From: Pardosa pseudoannulata | Taxonomy: Eukaryota; Arthropoda; Arachnida; Araneae; Lycosidae | Assembly (NCBI GenBank): GCA_032207245.1 | Contig: CM063509.1 | Coordinates: 105,593,021-105,657,020 of the forward strand | Reading direction: 5' to 3' | Length of the DNA stretch: 64,000 bases | Part shown: positions 35,011 to 47,538 of the stretch, piece by piece | Layout: the number at the start of each line of letters is the position of its first letter | How positions within the stretch are numbered: the stretch's first letter is position 1 | Made by a program: the position numbers and the translations under genes | Notes under the pieces: model-generated | What the model saw: the letters and a program-made list of their open reading frames with translations, nothing else | The model's database searches: none | What the model was told of the DNA's origin: nothing

Positions 35011-36230
35011 CTCGTGAAATAAACCAGAAACATTCAAAATAAAAATCAATCCAATGTTTTGATTGTAATCATCTAATTAATAATTATTAAATATCAAATT
35101 TATCCTATTATCATTATTAAATATTATTTTTAAACTGAATTTTAAAAACAGTGTTTATCATTATTTTGTGTTATTAGGTATGGGTGATCTAAAAGCTAAG
35201 AAAAACTTTAACAAATTAATAATTCGAGAACGAGTACTTGAAAAAAAAATGATTAATTAATTCCGTTGGCGATAGAAAGGTGGCGCTATACTTTTTTATT
35301 TTACTAACATATAGTTTCAAAGTTCAAAGTTGCTGAACAGTTAGTTATACTTGTTCAATGTGCAGCACAACTATAATGCACCACACCCGTCACAGTATTT
35401 AACATTTCTTTTGTATGCCAGACAAATATTGCTGTGGAGCGTCAATTTCACACCAAGGAATCTATAGCTTAAAAATTCACAATAATTTTAGCAGACGATC
35501 CTTTATTACCTCATGTACCGTGCATATAGTGATATGCCCAGAATGCCCCTCTGTCATTCCTCTCAAACTTGAAGTATAGGTTAACTAAAATTTTCTCCAC
35601 TAAGGACAGTATTTTCAGAAGACAACACGTACAGCTTTGACCAACATTATTCTACGCAGATGCTCTTTTAAGCAGTCATATGTTTCACATAACCCTATGG
35701 TAAACGTCATCATGGCCTACTGTGGGACTCCACAGTAACAATGCAATTGGAACGCCATCGTGTGGGAAAATACCATCCACTACTACGTTGCAAAAATTAT
35801 TTAGCTAAAAACCTCGCTTTATTTCTATCTAATTGGTGCAAACCTCATCTTTTTTTTTATTCGTTGTCGACGAATCAACTTTTTGAATTTTTCCTGACTT
35901 GCAGATCACTCGGTATGTGTTGCTATTTGTATTAAGTAACTGGTGACCTAAAACAAGCTTTTGGAGGAAAATAATTCAGTATTTCTGAAACAATGAGCAA
36001 AAGAAAACGAAATTCATTAAATTGAATAGATTTATTGCAAACGAGTTTTATTTGCGGTACTTTGACAACTACTTGGTTTCTTTATTACAGACAAGAAATA
36101 CTGAATACGAGTTACAAATTGTTTAAACGATTTACTGAACATAAAAGGGGGGGGGTAGACTTTAGAATTTTATCAGTAGCCGTGAATCATTGCAATTAAT
36201 ATTGAAATATTTTTTCTCGAAATTCTTTCA
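35011..36230. other. Unclassified DNA, no gene recognised
   Basis: Short frames (for example 35741-35935) have no recognisable motif. A G8 run lies at about 36149. No repeats were matched inside the window. Confidence 0.4.
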
Positions 36231-36720
36231 AGATTTCGTTTGTGGTGATTACGCGATAACGACTAAAGTCGTTGCCTCGTTTTGATTCGCCGAAGATTGA
36301 CGTCATAAGCATAATTTCTGATTAAGGCCGTTGACGTCATGTCCAGTCTTTGTAAATAGTGTCTTGTATATATTATAAATATTGTAATGGATTTTCACAT
36401 ATTATGGTAACATGAACTCATTGATCTGTATTGATATTTGTTACGAGTAAAGTTTTATAGTTATCGTATTTTTGTTTGTGGCAACACCGCATCTTTTTAA
36501 ATATGCAAATATCTGTAATGTATGTATATGTTGTCTGCCTATGTAAGAGTCAGCGTGACAGCAGCAGATGGCTTGGTTGAATCGAAGGTGGTGATGTTTG
36601 TTTATGTAACTTGTTTGTATTTTCAGTATTTTAAACTGCTGTAACGTAAGTTCAGTTTTGATATCCAGAGCTCTACGTCATTCATTATACTATCTTAAAT
36701 GCCTGTGTCTAGATCTAGTT
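36231..36720. promoter_or_regulatory. Segment with two perfect CREs, possible promoter or LTR-like sequence
   Basis: TGACGTCA occurs at 36298-36305 and 36332-36339, followed by TATA-like 'tatatattataaat' near 36366 and 'taaagttttatag' near 36446. Tandem CREs followed by a TATA region look like a promoter. The block could also be a solo LTR, but I could not find TG...CA ends or a duplication. Confidence 0.3.
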
Positions 36721-37369
36721 GTTTTATTTAACTGCACCGTGTGAATCCCTTCTGAGCGTGGTTTTATATATGATGTGATCCCTGCAGATACTTCTTTAAC
36801 AATCGTCGAGCCATAGCAGGAGTTTCTATACGTTTATGATTTGATAGATGTTAAAAATACTAAGTACACTTGTGTCGTTAACCAATCTTTTTTTCCATGA
36901 AAGAAAAGTAGTGCGAAGAGGTAATCTAATCGTCATGTTGGACGAAATATTCTTGCGTTTTTTATTATGTACGAGTCCTAACATCTTAGCGGAAATGCTT
37001 TGTACCATTAGTTTTGTCAAACTGGACGTGGCAGTGATGACAGGATGTTGTCCTTCAGCTGTTGTTAGCTGAAGTTTAAGATGTAACAACATTCTTTGTT
37101 TAATTAAGTTGTAAAGAAAAAGTTAAAAATTAGGCTATCGAATTCAGCTGTTCGTTTCGCTGGAGATAACTAGTATGTTAATTTGATACTATCATTTATC
37201 TTTGAAGTCACGAGTTTAGTAGTTTTTAACATCACTTGAAACGCAATGATTTAATCGTAGCTAAGTGTATCACTCTCGGTTGAACGCGAACCAAAATGTC
37301 TGATCTAACTGATAAAGTAAAACACGGAAAAACAATGAATCTGAAATAGTTTATAGTGGAAATCGATCG
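36721..37369. other. Unclassified DNA with overlapping open frames on both strands
   Basis: Frames at 36826-37092 (minus) and 36848-37072 (plus) cover the same bases and neither shows a known motif. Confidence 0.35.
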
Positions 37370-37553
37370 TTAACTTCTTATTTGTGAAGCCCGAACTCAG
37401 TTCTGGCAATGCAAAAGGTCAATTTTGGATTTATTCAACCTAAATAACAACGCAATAACATTTTGATTATGATAAATAACAAAATTAAAGAAGTAAAATT
37501 CCATTTATGGTACATTTTTTTTTTTCAAATATATTCCACAGGCACGGGGTTAA
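37370..37553. mobile_element. Short TTAA-flanked repeat, relative of the 8.9 and 25 kb family
   Basis: TTAA lies at 37370-37373 and 37550-37553. The left part contains 'gaagcccgaactcagttctgg', nearly the same as 'gaagcccgaactcatttct' at 9006. The right end 'attccacaggcacggggttaa' is shared with repeats ending near 7150 and 11010. It is 184 bp long and non-coding. Confidence 0.65.
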
Positions 37554-38640
37554 AAGTCGGTCTTTCTGTGACATTTATCACAAATTTCGAATGGTAGTTC
37601 CATATAACCAGCTACAAATGTATGAGATGAATGTCATTTGTAACTTTAAATAATTTTTCCTTTTTTTATGTAAAATAATAAATGCAATAAAACCAAGCCC
37701 TTTAAGAAAATTAGAAAAACAATTATAATTTTTCATCATATATTGCAAAAAAAAATATAATAATAATAATTAAAAATAACTACTGCTCAAGTAAATATTT
37801 TAAAGTCCAAAATTTAACACCATTGAAAGATTTTGATTGGGAGACTATTATACTTTTAATTATGTCTAATGTACTTCTCTCATCTTTTTAAACGATTTCA
37901 AAATATTTAATGCCTAAATAGTTGTAAAAGAAAATCTTGCATGCTACTTTTGGAGAAAATGTGCATTGATTAAGCTATCTATTGCAAAATGTTGTCCAAT
38001 AATTTCTTATATTTTTGAATAAACTAAATTAAATTCATCTAATCACACTACTGCTATAGCCATTTTCTCTATAACACTAGTATTATAAACTAACACAACA
38101 CATCTTAGTTCTTTGCCAAAAGATGATACCACACAAATGATATAACTGCTATAAGCGAAGCGAATACCAGTGATAATTTCTCTCATCCTTTGACAATGTT
38201 GGATATATCTGTTGCTCATCTTGTATTATGCTGCAATAACTATCTTCTTTTCGATTAAGTGTTACTTTAGAAAGTACTATGTTTTAAAAAAAAATGTATA
38301 TCTCATTTATAAATGTAAATCTTTTAAAATATAACGATGTTAACATATTTTGATTTTCAGGTTACTAAAGGCGAATATAATTGAAAAATTTGATTCTTTA
38401 GGGAAAAAAGACACACAATCAATTGCTTGTATTCCGAACTAAAATTTATAAGATGGAATATGAAAAACAAAAATCCTTATTAAACTAAACTTAAATTAGA
38501 AATGCGCAAATCAATGTCTCATTAAAATTATTATAGAAATCTGTTAACTTTCAAACACAAAGAAATTATTAGGAAAACTTCGAAGAGAAAGCTGTCATCA
38601 GAATTAAATATGTCAGAAACTGGTTAGTAAAGAAGCATAT
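37554..38640. other. AT-rich DNA with no recognisable feature
   Basis: No gene, repeat or regulatory pattern was identified. Confidence 0.5.
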
Positions 38641-39267
38641 ACTGCAAGAGACTTTTTCAACGTCCCGTTCTATAGAAAGGACTTCTCCAGGTTTTATGAA
38701 CATTTTTCACTTTTAGAGTGCATGTACTAGATGTAAATGCTACTCCAAACAGCATTCCCTGGAAGGTGTTTCTATATGTATCCTCCCTCTCACACCTCTA
38801 GCGCAGGTTGGCGGTAAATCGTGAGAAGACGTGATGAACGATTCTGCTCGGTACACCAGGTTAATGGTGCGTAGAGGGTTTGAATCAAAAGAGAGTAGGC
38901 GTTTCTGCTCCTCGGAATCGGATTACGGTGGTTTGTTCGCCAATAATAGTCAAAAATCAGGGCCCCTTTGTGGAGCTGTGCCGGGACCGACCGGCTTCCC
39001 TTGTTCCTAGCTGCCCGTTTTGTTGTGGCCCCAAAGGCGGCTCGATTACTCACCAAAAGAAGTATTAAGTTTGAAAAGTTCAGTATCTTTGTGGGAATGA
39101 TGTATGCGCCCTTTAAATTTTGTTCTGCTGAAAATATATGGCGGACTTTGTTGGAGTTGGGAAGACATAGCACCGCTGTTGCCGGCAGAGTAGTAGATCA
39201 TAAAAATGCTTTTGGTCTGAAACTTAGAAGTGAGATTCTCACGTTTCAATCACAGTCCTCATTCTAA
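38641..39267 (+). other. GC-richer block with a duplicated open frame
   Basis: The frame at 38968-39267 encodes 'KRSIKFEKFSIFVGMMYAPF' and continues for 99 codons. From about 38990 the same DNA recurs at 40150-40426 with nearly no change, preserving the frame's last 80 or so codons. A minus frame of 127 codons (38790-39173) overlaps it. Neither strand's product is recognised. Recent duplication is enough to explain the shared frame. Confidence 0.35.
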
Positions 39268-39522
39268 TTTTTTTTTTTTTTTACATCTACATACAGCTGT
39301 TAGGAGCCAGAATGAATAAATGAAAGAAAGAGAAAAAAGTCTGTTGAAAAATATAGATTTGTTTATGTGATGTAAAAATTATAAAAATTTGAAAATGCTT
39401 GCTCAAGTTTTATCCCTTGAGAAAAACCATACATTAATCAGAAATCAGTCAGTAGATCATAAAATGCTTTTGTTCTAAAACTTAGAAGCGAGATTCTCAC
39501 GTTTTAATCACAATCCTCATTC

Positions 39523-39555
<33 letters not shown>

Positions 39556-40905
39556 TAACATCTACTTACAGCTGTTCGGAGCAAGAATGAAAGAAAGAAA
39601 AAAAATTCTGATCAAAAATATAGATTTTGTTTATTTGATGTAAAAATTCTAAAAATTTGAAAAAGCTTGCTCAAGTCGTATCCATTGAGAAAAACCATAA
39701 ATTAATCAGAAATCAGTAAGGAAAAAAATATACTTTTATCATCAGAACTTTAGTACAAGTTGCATTTGTTTGTATGTCGGCAAATTGAAACCAAAAATGT
39801 ATACTTTCGGAAAAAAATAATAGCAAAAATGAAAAAATAAAGGTACGACTATGGATACTTGCATAACACAACATGTGGTAAATTCATTATTGGATGCATC
39901 ATTTAAATTGTGGTTTTCCAACTGGCAGCACACAAGACCAGTTTTGAGTCTCGCAAAAACTTTTCGGAAAAAAAATATTTCACACTAAGTTTTTTTCGTT
40001 GAAATTCATGAAAAATCAGTACAGTATTCGACTTGCCAATTCGTGCTGCTGGTGGACATCCGTTAATTGCTTAAGACAATTTACCACCCACAATGTTCGC
40101 ACTAAATTATACTATTTTAAATTTTATTTTGATTGCATTATTAATTTTATCGGCTTCCCTTGTTGCTATCGGCCCGTTATGTTGTGGCCCCAAAGGCGGC
40201 TCGATTACTCACCAAAAGAAGTATTAAGTTTGAAAAGTTCAGTATCTTTGTGGGAATGATGTATGCGCCCTTTAAATTTTGTTCTGCTGAAAATATATGG
40301 CGGACTTTGTTGGAGTTGGGAAGACATAGCACCGCTGTTGCCGGCAGAGTAGTAGATCATAAAAATGCTTTTGGTCTGAAACTTAGAAGTGAGATTCTCA
40401 CGTTTCAATCACAGTCCTCATTCTAATTTTTTTTTAACATCTACTTACAGCTGTTCGGAGCAAGAATGAAAGAAAGAAAAAAAATTCTGATCAAAAATAT
40501 AGATTTTGTTTATTTGATGTAAAAATTCTAAAAATTTGAAAAAGCTTGCTCAAGTCGTATCCATTGAGAAAAACCATAAATTAATCAGAAATCAGTAAGT
40601 AGATTATGAAATGCTTTTAAAAATTCTGATCAAAAATATAGATTTTGTTTATTTGATGTAAAAATTCTAAAAATTTGAAAAAGCTTAAAGTATTATCCAC
40701 TGAGAAAAACCATAAATTAATCAGAAATCAGTAAGGAAAAAAATATACTTTTATCATCAGAACTTTAGTACAAGTTGCATTTGTTTGTATGTCGGCAAAT
40801 TGAAACCAAAAATGTATACTTTCGGAAAAAAATAATAGCAAAAATGAAAAAATAAAGGTACGACTATGGATACTTGCATAACACAACATGTGGTAAATTC
40901 ATTAT
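38990..40905 (+). repeat. Tandem duplication of a ~0.8-1.1 kb segment with internal sub-repeats
   Basis: 38990-39893 and 40147-40905 match: the GC-richer block, then 'acatctacttacagctgtt' and 'gaaagaaagaaaaaaaattc' sub-repeats, then 'acttttatcatcagaact' to 'ggtaaattcattatt'. Sub-repeat copies start near 39290, 39555, 40438 and 40618. A long T run (39523-39553) sits in copy 1. Between the copies lies a ~240-bp block (39905-40145) that also recurs at 41470-41724. Confidence 0.85.
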
Positions 40906-42338
40906 TAGAAGCGTAGTGAATAGAAATAATTTTACTTTGAATAAACGTGAATCTTGAATTTTGGTTTTAAGTCAATTAATTGAAATATCCATCAGTAATG
41001 ATAATCATCAATTGAATAAGGTAACTGCTTACCTCTTTTTAGCCTTGTGATTTGCTATGAAGAATCTGTAGAAACCAAAGTTATGGATGAAAACAGAAGT
41101 CTATTATTGTCGAACACAACTTTATTTAATTATGCAACACGTCACACTGAATTCACAGTACACAAAATGAATTAAGAATTATGTTAGGTTTTAAATACAT
41201 GTTTTCCAGATGAATATGAATAAAATACAGATTAAATGAATAGAATTAAACACACACCGAATACCAAACTAACAGCCATCTTTTCCTGGCCTTGAATAAT
41301 AATAAAAGAAAACAATAAAAGCCGTTGCAGGGTGATGCCATCTGTTGAAATACAAACAATTAGAACAGAAACCACAGACAATAAAGAATAAAAATGAAAC
41401 AACTGTTATGAATTATTTAAAAATTAAAATGAAAATAGTCTTTTATGAAGACTGAACAAGATGCATAATTTAAATCGGGGTTTTCCAACTGGCAGCACAC
41501 AAAGCGAGTTTAGAGTCCCACAAAAAGATTTTGGAAAAAAAATTTCATAGCTCTAGTTTTTTCTTCGTTGAAATTCATCAAAAATCAGTACAATATTCGA
41601 CTCGCCAATTCTGGCTGGTGGTGGACATTGTGGATGGTTAATTGATTGAAGCAATTTACCATCCACAATGCTCGAACTAAATTATACTATTTAAAATTTT
41701 ATTTTGATTGCATTATTAATTTTAGTTCCTATATAGGTAATGTTTTTTTCATCTTGCCATTTGTCAGTATTAATAAAAAAACTGATAACGTTGAATTCAA
41801 TTGTTTGGTGTATAATTGTTTATTTTTAATTTCGTTCTTTTATACAGTTGTACAATAATTAATTTTAATTATTTCCCTTCATCTTTAAAACATCTATTTT
41901 TCTATTTTGATTTCCTACTTCCTCATTAGAAATCTACAAAGAGTCAATGCTCTCCATAAATGTATTAAACACGCGGTTTTCCATCTGTTTTAGGGAACTT
42001 AAATGATTAAAACTGCCTTTTTTTAATTAAACTAGTCATATTATTTCATATTAGTACCTCTATCCTATTTGCATAATTTTATTAACATTGTCCAAATATA
42101 AAAGCGTGAAGCGAAACATGCATCATGTTTTCAACGTGGCACTCGAGCACTTACAAGTTGGGAAGTTTGGTTTTTAAATCTATGAAATTGGGACAACGAG
42201 TCAAGGTGTAATTTTAAACGGGAAATATCCACTTTAAACAACTTCAAATGGAAGATTTTTTTTTTTTTTGTCTTATATTTTTCTTTAATCATTATCGTAA
42301 ATACATAGGATTTTCATCATTTGTTGTTTACTATTTTG
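40906..42338. other. AT-rich DNA containing one dispersed-repeat copy
   Basis: 41470-41724 ('ggttttccaactggcagcac' onward) matches 39907-40145. The rest shows no gene or repeat match. Confidence 0.6.
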
Positions 42339-42904
42339 TTGAACCCCTTCCGGTAAAATGACGAGTCTAGCTCGTCATTAGTTTTTCATTCCATACCGCA
42401 CAATGACGAGCTACACTCGTCATGCGATTAAAGTTACTGTTAAATATGATAATTAATTTAGTTTAAAATTTCTAGTGTACTGAATTTGGCAACACTTTTA
42501 TCACTTGTGAAAATCACAAGTCACTATTGCATATTGTTTACTTGGTGCAAGTCATTGCCAAATTAATGAGTCAGAATAAAAGAAAACCTACTAAGAAATG
42601 CCGTGTGTGTTACAAGAATCAAATTAAAAGTGAGACTACTTGGCGGTGTAAACAATTAAGAATTCCTTTGCACTTTGTTTTGAAAAGTACCACTAGCTTG
42701 AAGACTATTATCTGTATACCTTATTAATGTTTTGCTTTGATATTTTCTTAATTTTACTGTTTCTGATTTTATTTAACACTATGTAAAAAGTGGATTTTAA
42801 TTAAGAATATGTAAGAATTGTAAAGTGAAACGTTTTTTAAATAAAAATTAAATGGTTATTTCATGCACAGTTTTTCATTATTAAATCATACCGGAAGGAG
42901 TTAA
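42339..42904 (+). mobile_element. piggyBac-type element with TGACGAG/CTCGTCA palindromes and CRD frame
   Basis: The right TTAA is at 42901-42904; the left is mutated to TTGA (42339-42342). The ends pair: 'accccttccggta' at the left and 'taccggaaggagttaa' at the right. Palindrome TGACGAGTCTAGCTCGTCA (42359-42377) starts 16 bp inside the left end, and TGACGAGCTACACTCGTCA follows at 42404-42422. At 566 bp it keeps only the transposase C-terminal coding. Confidence 0.88.
42527..42727 (+). pseudogene. piggyBac CRD remnant with a one-base frameshift
   Basis: An ATG-led frame (next Met at 42566, MSQNKRKP) reads KKCRVCYKNQIKSETTWRC. This matches the first half of the CRD: a CxxC pair, then the 'K.ETTW.C' approach to the second pair. 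The expected second half, with a Cys, then 'LCFEKYH', is visible in another frame immediately downstream (about 42655-42690), so a single-base deletion separates them. In the intact domain these Cys/His residues bind zinc and the domain binds end palindromes. The copy is probably inactive, but the break looks recent. Confidence 0.8.
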
Positions 42905-44700
42905 TTAGTTTTATTGAATTTCAAGGCAATAACTAGGTCTTTTAGCGTCTGTGGTAAAAAACTGGTCTCCCTCTCTACCACCAAATACAGAGAGAAAATA
43001 TATAAACATGTTTTTTATATCTTGCATTTAGAATGAACTAAAAATATTTTGTTAACTCTAAAAATGTTCGTAGTAAATTAATTTTAAATTTTTTCTTCTA
43101 TTTTTACCTTATTAATACTTGAAGAGTTTTTGAACATTTTGGGGATATTATTTTGATGATAAACTGAATAGTCTATTTAAAGGGGGATATTTTTTATTTA
43201 AACTTTGAACTTTCAAAAAAATTTGGCGAATTTCTAAATTTAAATTTAGTTTTAATAACTTCAAATAGTTTTAATAAATTCAAAATTTAAAACGAATACC
43301 TAGATTTATATTAAAGTATATTAGTGGTGTTTGGTAAACGTTTTTTAAGAATCAATACCAAGTGTACACTATAGAAACATTTTAAAAAATAAGAACATTT
43401 ATAAAAAATTTTTTAAACACATTGGATTTTATAATTTAAAAAAATATCTTTCAAATTTTTCTTATTTCTACTCTGGGTGAATCGATCTCTTTCAGATCCC
43501 ATTTTCTTTACGGTGCAGACCTCAAGTCTGATGCGGACAGATCTGGTATTAGAAATCTCTTACACCTAAAATAAATGTAAAATTCTTGCCAATGAATGGA
43601 TGTCATTTAAATAGTCTCCACTTGTATTCTGTATTTGAAGTTTACAATAATATTAATAAATTATACGGCTTCAAATGAAGCCGTATAATAACAATATGCA
43701 ACTTTTTACAAAAAACTAAATATTTAATTTCCAATAATCAAATCCATGTACGTTTTTGACTAAATTTTCTTTGATCCCCTATATAATAATAGCCTAAGTT
43801 ATCTGTCCGTCTTTTTATATATTTTGGCCCTCGAAAAGAGCATCTATAGTAATGTTTATCTTCAAAATAGATCCGATTAAAATAAATTGGTATAAATATG
43901 CTTCTTTATAACGTTTAAAACGTTCGAAATCCACCCCTTCCCCTCTTTTTGATCTTTTAAGGCTATTATTTCAACTCCTATTTTCCCCGGTTAAGAGCAG
44001 GCGATTAAATCTTAATAAAAAAAATAAACATATAAATTTTTCTAGCATTTGAATTTTTATTTATTAATTATTTTTATTATTTTTATTTATACGTTTTATC
44101 ACTGAACTTAGATATTACGTAAATGATTTTCTTTTATATTTGGCGTAAGTAATAGATTAAGTACATATGTGATAATTTTAAATTGAATCATCGATTATTT
44201 TTTGTTGCAAGGTAATTCTCAGCCAAACAACAAACCATTTTTTACCTGCCACATAAGGTACTTTATAATTCAGGGAAAATTAAAAATTTTAATCCCGTAA
44301 TGAATATTTAAATGTTATATAATTAATGGGTAATAAACAGAATTAATGGAATAATGAATAAAATAGGATATTTTAGATTTAAAGATTTAATGTAATCTCC
44401 TGGTCCAGTCACGAAGAAAATCTTGTGAAATAATGTAAAAATCCAAATTCTGTAGTTTCTGTGTTCAAAACTCGCTTTTGGCAAGAGTGTCCATAGCCGT
44501 TCGACTTTAAACGATAGATCCATTCGAATTATCCTCTGGGTTGCGAAAGAAAGATAGTTGCACTCTAAATTGAACCAAATCGGATATGGATGCATACAAA
44601 TACGTATAATTTTGAGTTTTAATTATTCAAAATGATTTTAGTGTCTAGAAGGTTCAGTTTTGTTCTACTTTTAAGTTTAGTAGACATTTGAAATCATGAA
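42905..44700. other. AT-rich DNA with a perfect hairpin at 43661-43688
   Basis: TTATACGGCTTC-AAAT-GAAGCCGTATAA is a 12-bp-arm perfect palindrome of unknown role. The 90-codon minus frame at 44323-44595 has no recognisable domain. Otherwise no feature is seen. Confidence 0.5.
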
Positions 44701-45110
44701 AGAGGTAAGAAGGAATCATTAGAGGTAAGAAGTACGTATCAGACAAGCTAAACTTGCATGCAAAGATCCCCTTCCCCTCTCACTGAAGATATCATAGAAT
44801 GATATTGAAATTTGGAAGGGGATTATTCACCAGTAAGGGGAGGGCAGGGGGTAAGAAGCGTGTCGAAAGGTATGTTGTCGCAGCCGTGCCATATGTTTTC
44901 GGAAGAGTATTGTATACCTGCTCTTTGTGCTTCGCCGACTAGCTCAACTGGAATAATCCAGCGCGTCTTGTCCACAAAACCCTGTTTTTATGCCATTTTT
45001 TAACCTCTTCCATTCAGTGGACAGATGAGATTGAGATATTTCCTGCTGACAGCCAACAGGGTTTCTATAAAAGATTCTGATGGAGACGGCGGGAGACTTA
45101 TTTTATAAGA
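44701..45110. other. Moderately GC-rich unidentified segment
   Basis: A 63-codon frame (44812-45003) has no recognisable motif. No terminal repeats were found. Confidence 0.35.
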
Positions 45111-45283
45111 TTTGAAATCACTGCATTTGTTTAATCACCAAAGTGTTTATGCCATACATAAAAAGTCTATAGTATCCAATTTTGGTTCTGTTAACAAACA
45201 TTTGCCTGAAGCTATGACAACTTTTCCGGTGTACCAAAAGACAAAAGAAAGTTTAATTATGTGGAGTTTCAATCTCACTATTT

Positions 45284-45715
45284 TAACATTGTTGGCTTCA
45301 TTTTAAATGAAAAAGTACCATAGTTGGGAACTATTACTTGCAAAGATTAAATGCTTCATAATCAAAATAATATGTAGTCCCAAAGAGCATCAAATTCTCT
45401 CCCTACCTCTTTATACAAATAAGACATTTCCGTTAAATTGTAAGAAAAAACTATTTTACACCACTTTTTGTTTATCATAATCTACAATTTAACGGAACTA
45501 TTTTAACATTGTAGGCTTCATTTTAAATGAAAAAGTACCATAGTTGGGAACTATTACTTGCAAAGTATCCGTCATAATCAAAATAATATGTAATCCCAAA
45601 GAGGATCAAATTCTCTCCCTACCTCTTTATACAGGTAAGATATTTCTGTTAAATTTTGAAAAAACTCATTTTAACACCACTTTTTGTTTATCATAATCTA
45701 TAATAAATTTACGGG
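45284..45715 (+). repeat. Tandem duplication of a ~215 bp unit
   Basis: 'gcttcattttaaatgaaaaa' through 'ctttttgtttatcataatct' occurs at about 45284-45490 and again at about 45499-45705 with few differences. Confidence 0.9.
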
Positions 45716-45843
45716 TAATTATTGTCAAATATAGAATTGTTGTAACCAGAGAAAAATGTCAAGAAATGTATCATATAATTTTGCCTTTTATCTTTATTCT
45801 AGCGGGAATTAATTTTAGACATGTAAGAAACTTTTTGAAACTG

Positions 45844-46330
45844 TTAACACATTGTGTGCGGGTACATTTTGCAGAGGAATTGTACCGGGAGCGGGCGTTT
45901 TGCGCATAAATTTAGTTATTCAGTTAAATCTCAATAGATCGAAAATTATTTAATTTTTTAACCAATTTTTCGTATTTTATATTGAAATATATAAACAAAT
46001 ATGAAAATAGAAATATATAAATAACAACCATAAGATTTTTGTAAACAAAAAATATATCTTTTAGTGGATAAATTTATAATAGTATCGTAAATATGAAAAA
46101 TCAATAATAGTAGTATATACTTTTAATTTTTTCGAATTATGTTATATATAAACATTGTCACATAAGAAAATGAAAGACAAGAACAGTCAGCTTCGTTTTC
46201 CTGTATATACCATTATTTTTGTACCCACAAACAAACCATGTTGTTACACTAACCCGTACTAGTACGTGACCCTCGCTTAAGTATCAATCGTCAGAAAACG
46301 TACTAGTACGTGTCAAACATACAATGTTAA
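45844..46330 (+). mobile_element. piggyBac-type MITE, ACGTACTAGTACGT family, full copy
   Basis: TTAA lies at 45844-45847 and 46327-46330 (487 bp). The left end, TTAACACATTGTGTGCGGGT, leads into a GGTACA...TGTACC palindrome. The right end carries CGTACTAGTACGTG twice, the outer one about 15 bp inside the TTAA. The sequence is collinear with 55423-55907 (inverted). No coding region. Confidence 0.93.
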
Positions 46331-46359
46331 CGCTTCGTGTCACATTCCACCATCACCGT

Positions 46360-46540
46360 GCCGAACGATTGCCGATTGGTTAGGGTGCTTGCCTTCGGTA
46401 CCGGAGTTCGTGGGTTCGAATCCCACAGTGGCATGGATGTTCGTAGCCATTCGGAATCGGCTTTGAGCTGTAGGTCCCGGTCTCATTAGCCCTCGTGTTG
46501 CAAAAAGTAGACCTTAGAACTCTAAACCAAACCAAACCAA
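46360..46540 (+). mobile_element. SINE (main family), full-length with perfect target duplication
   Basis: It is flanked by perfect 14-bp repeats TCCACCATCACCGT (46346-46359 and 46541-46554), proof of a LINE-type insertion. The head has 'gattgccgattggttagggt' and 'ggttcgaatcccac', and the tail ends in (aaacc)n. This is the best-preserved copy and can serve as the family reference at about 181 bp. Confidence 0.96.
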
Positions 46541-46554
46541 TCCACCATCACCGT

Positions 46555-47013
46555 TTTAAACTCATAATGTACCACCTATAGTGACTAGTGTAAAGCTTTT
46601 TTTCTCATCATCATGACTAACTAGATACGCAGTTATCTTTCGCCTCTATGCTAGACTTGAATGTATAGACATCTTATGGTTTAAAATTCTCTTCCTAGTA
46701 TAGATGCTTGTTATCAACTTAATGTAGTATAATGCATTTTAATTGGCTTTATGTACAAGAAGGCAACCCCAGACCTTTAAAATAAACAAAACAAAACACA
46801 ACTTGTGATCAAATTTAGAGGCTAACAATAATATTTGAAAAGAAAAATACAATATACAGCATTTACCATCAAATTTAAAAAATAAATTAATTTTTAATTC
46901 CTGGATATAACAAAGAAGTTTTAGCTTTTTGTATTTTCATAATTTAATATAGAAAAGACTTTCAATCGAATAGAGTGGTGCTTCTCAATCGAATAGAACG
47001 AAGTATAACCTTG
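46555..47013. other. Unclassified DNA, nothing recognised
   Basis: AT-rich sequence without a gene or repeat match. Confidence 0.45.
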
Positions 47014-47164
47014 GGGCTTACTCTGGACATTGCGAGTCGGGTCGAACGTTCGTTGTGATGTCACTTTGAAGTCAGCTTGATCATTTGCTCGCATAATGTC
47101 CAAAAATCTGACATCAAAATGACGTCACAAAGAAGGTTCGAAGCGAACAGCAACGTCCAGAGTA
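47014..47164. mobile_element. Foldback MITE (GTCCAGAGTA ends), copy 1, with SINE in its end
   Basis: The arms are 'gggcttactctggac' at the left and 'gtccagagta' at the right, with inner inverted motifs 'gatgtcactttga' and 'aatgacgtcac'. The SINE at 47165-47341 duplicated its right end; the final bases of the element continue at 47357-47362. Confidence 0.8.
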
Positions 47165-47341
47165 TTTGGTTTTGGTTTTGGAGTGCTACGGTCTACTTTT
47201 TGCAACACGAGGGCTAATGAGACCGGGATCTACTGCTTAGAGCCGATTCCGAACAGCTACGAACACCCATGCCATAGTGGGATTCGAACCCACGAACTCC
47301 GGTTCCGAAGGCCAGCACCCTAACCATTCAGCCATCGTTCG
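47165..47341 (-). mobile_element. SINE (main family), minus strand, 15-bp target duplication
   Basis: The flanking direct repeats are GCAACGTCCAGAGTA (47150-47164 and 47342-47356). On the minus strand the head ends near 47341 ('gaacgatggctgaatggtta') and the tail ('ccaaaaccaaaaccaaa') is at 47165. Box B 'gggttcgaatccc' is perfect. Few substitutions separate it from the 46360 copy. Confidence 0.95.
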
Positions 47342-47383
47342 GCAACGTCCAGAGTAAAGGCCCTTGTCGTAAAATGCCTTTCT

Positions 47384-47538
47384 GGGCTTACTCTAGACGT
47401 TGGGAATCGGTCCGAGCGTTCGTCGTGACGTGACTTTGACGTCAGCTTTTGGACATTAGGTGAGCAAACGATCAATCTGATTTCAAAGTGAAGTCACAAC
47501 GCACGTTCAGACCGATTCCCAACGTCCAGAGTAAACCC
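47384..47538. mobile_element. Foldback MITE (GTCCAGAGTA ends), copy 2
   Basis: 'gggcttactctagacgttgg' and, inverted, 'ccaacgtccagagtaaaccc' form long arms, continuing inward as 'gaatcgg' and 'ccgattc'. The centre carries 'gtgactttgacgtcagc'. It is intact, about 155 bp, 220 bp from copy 1. Confidence 0.88.
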
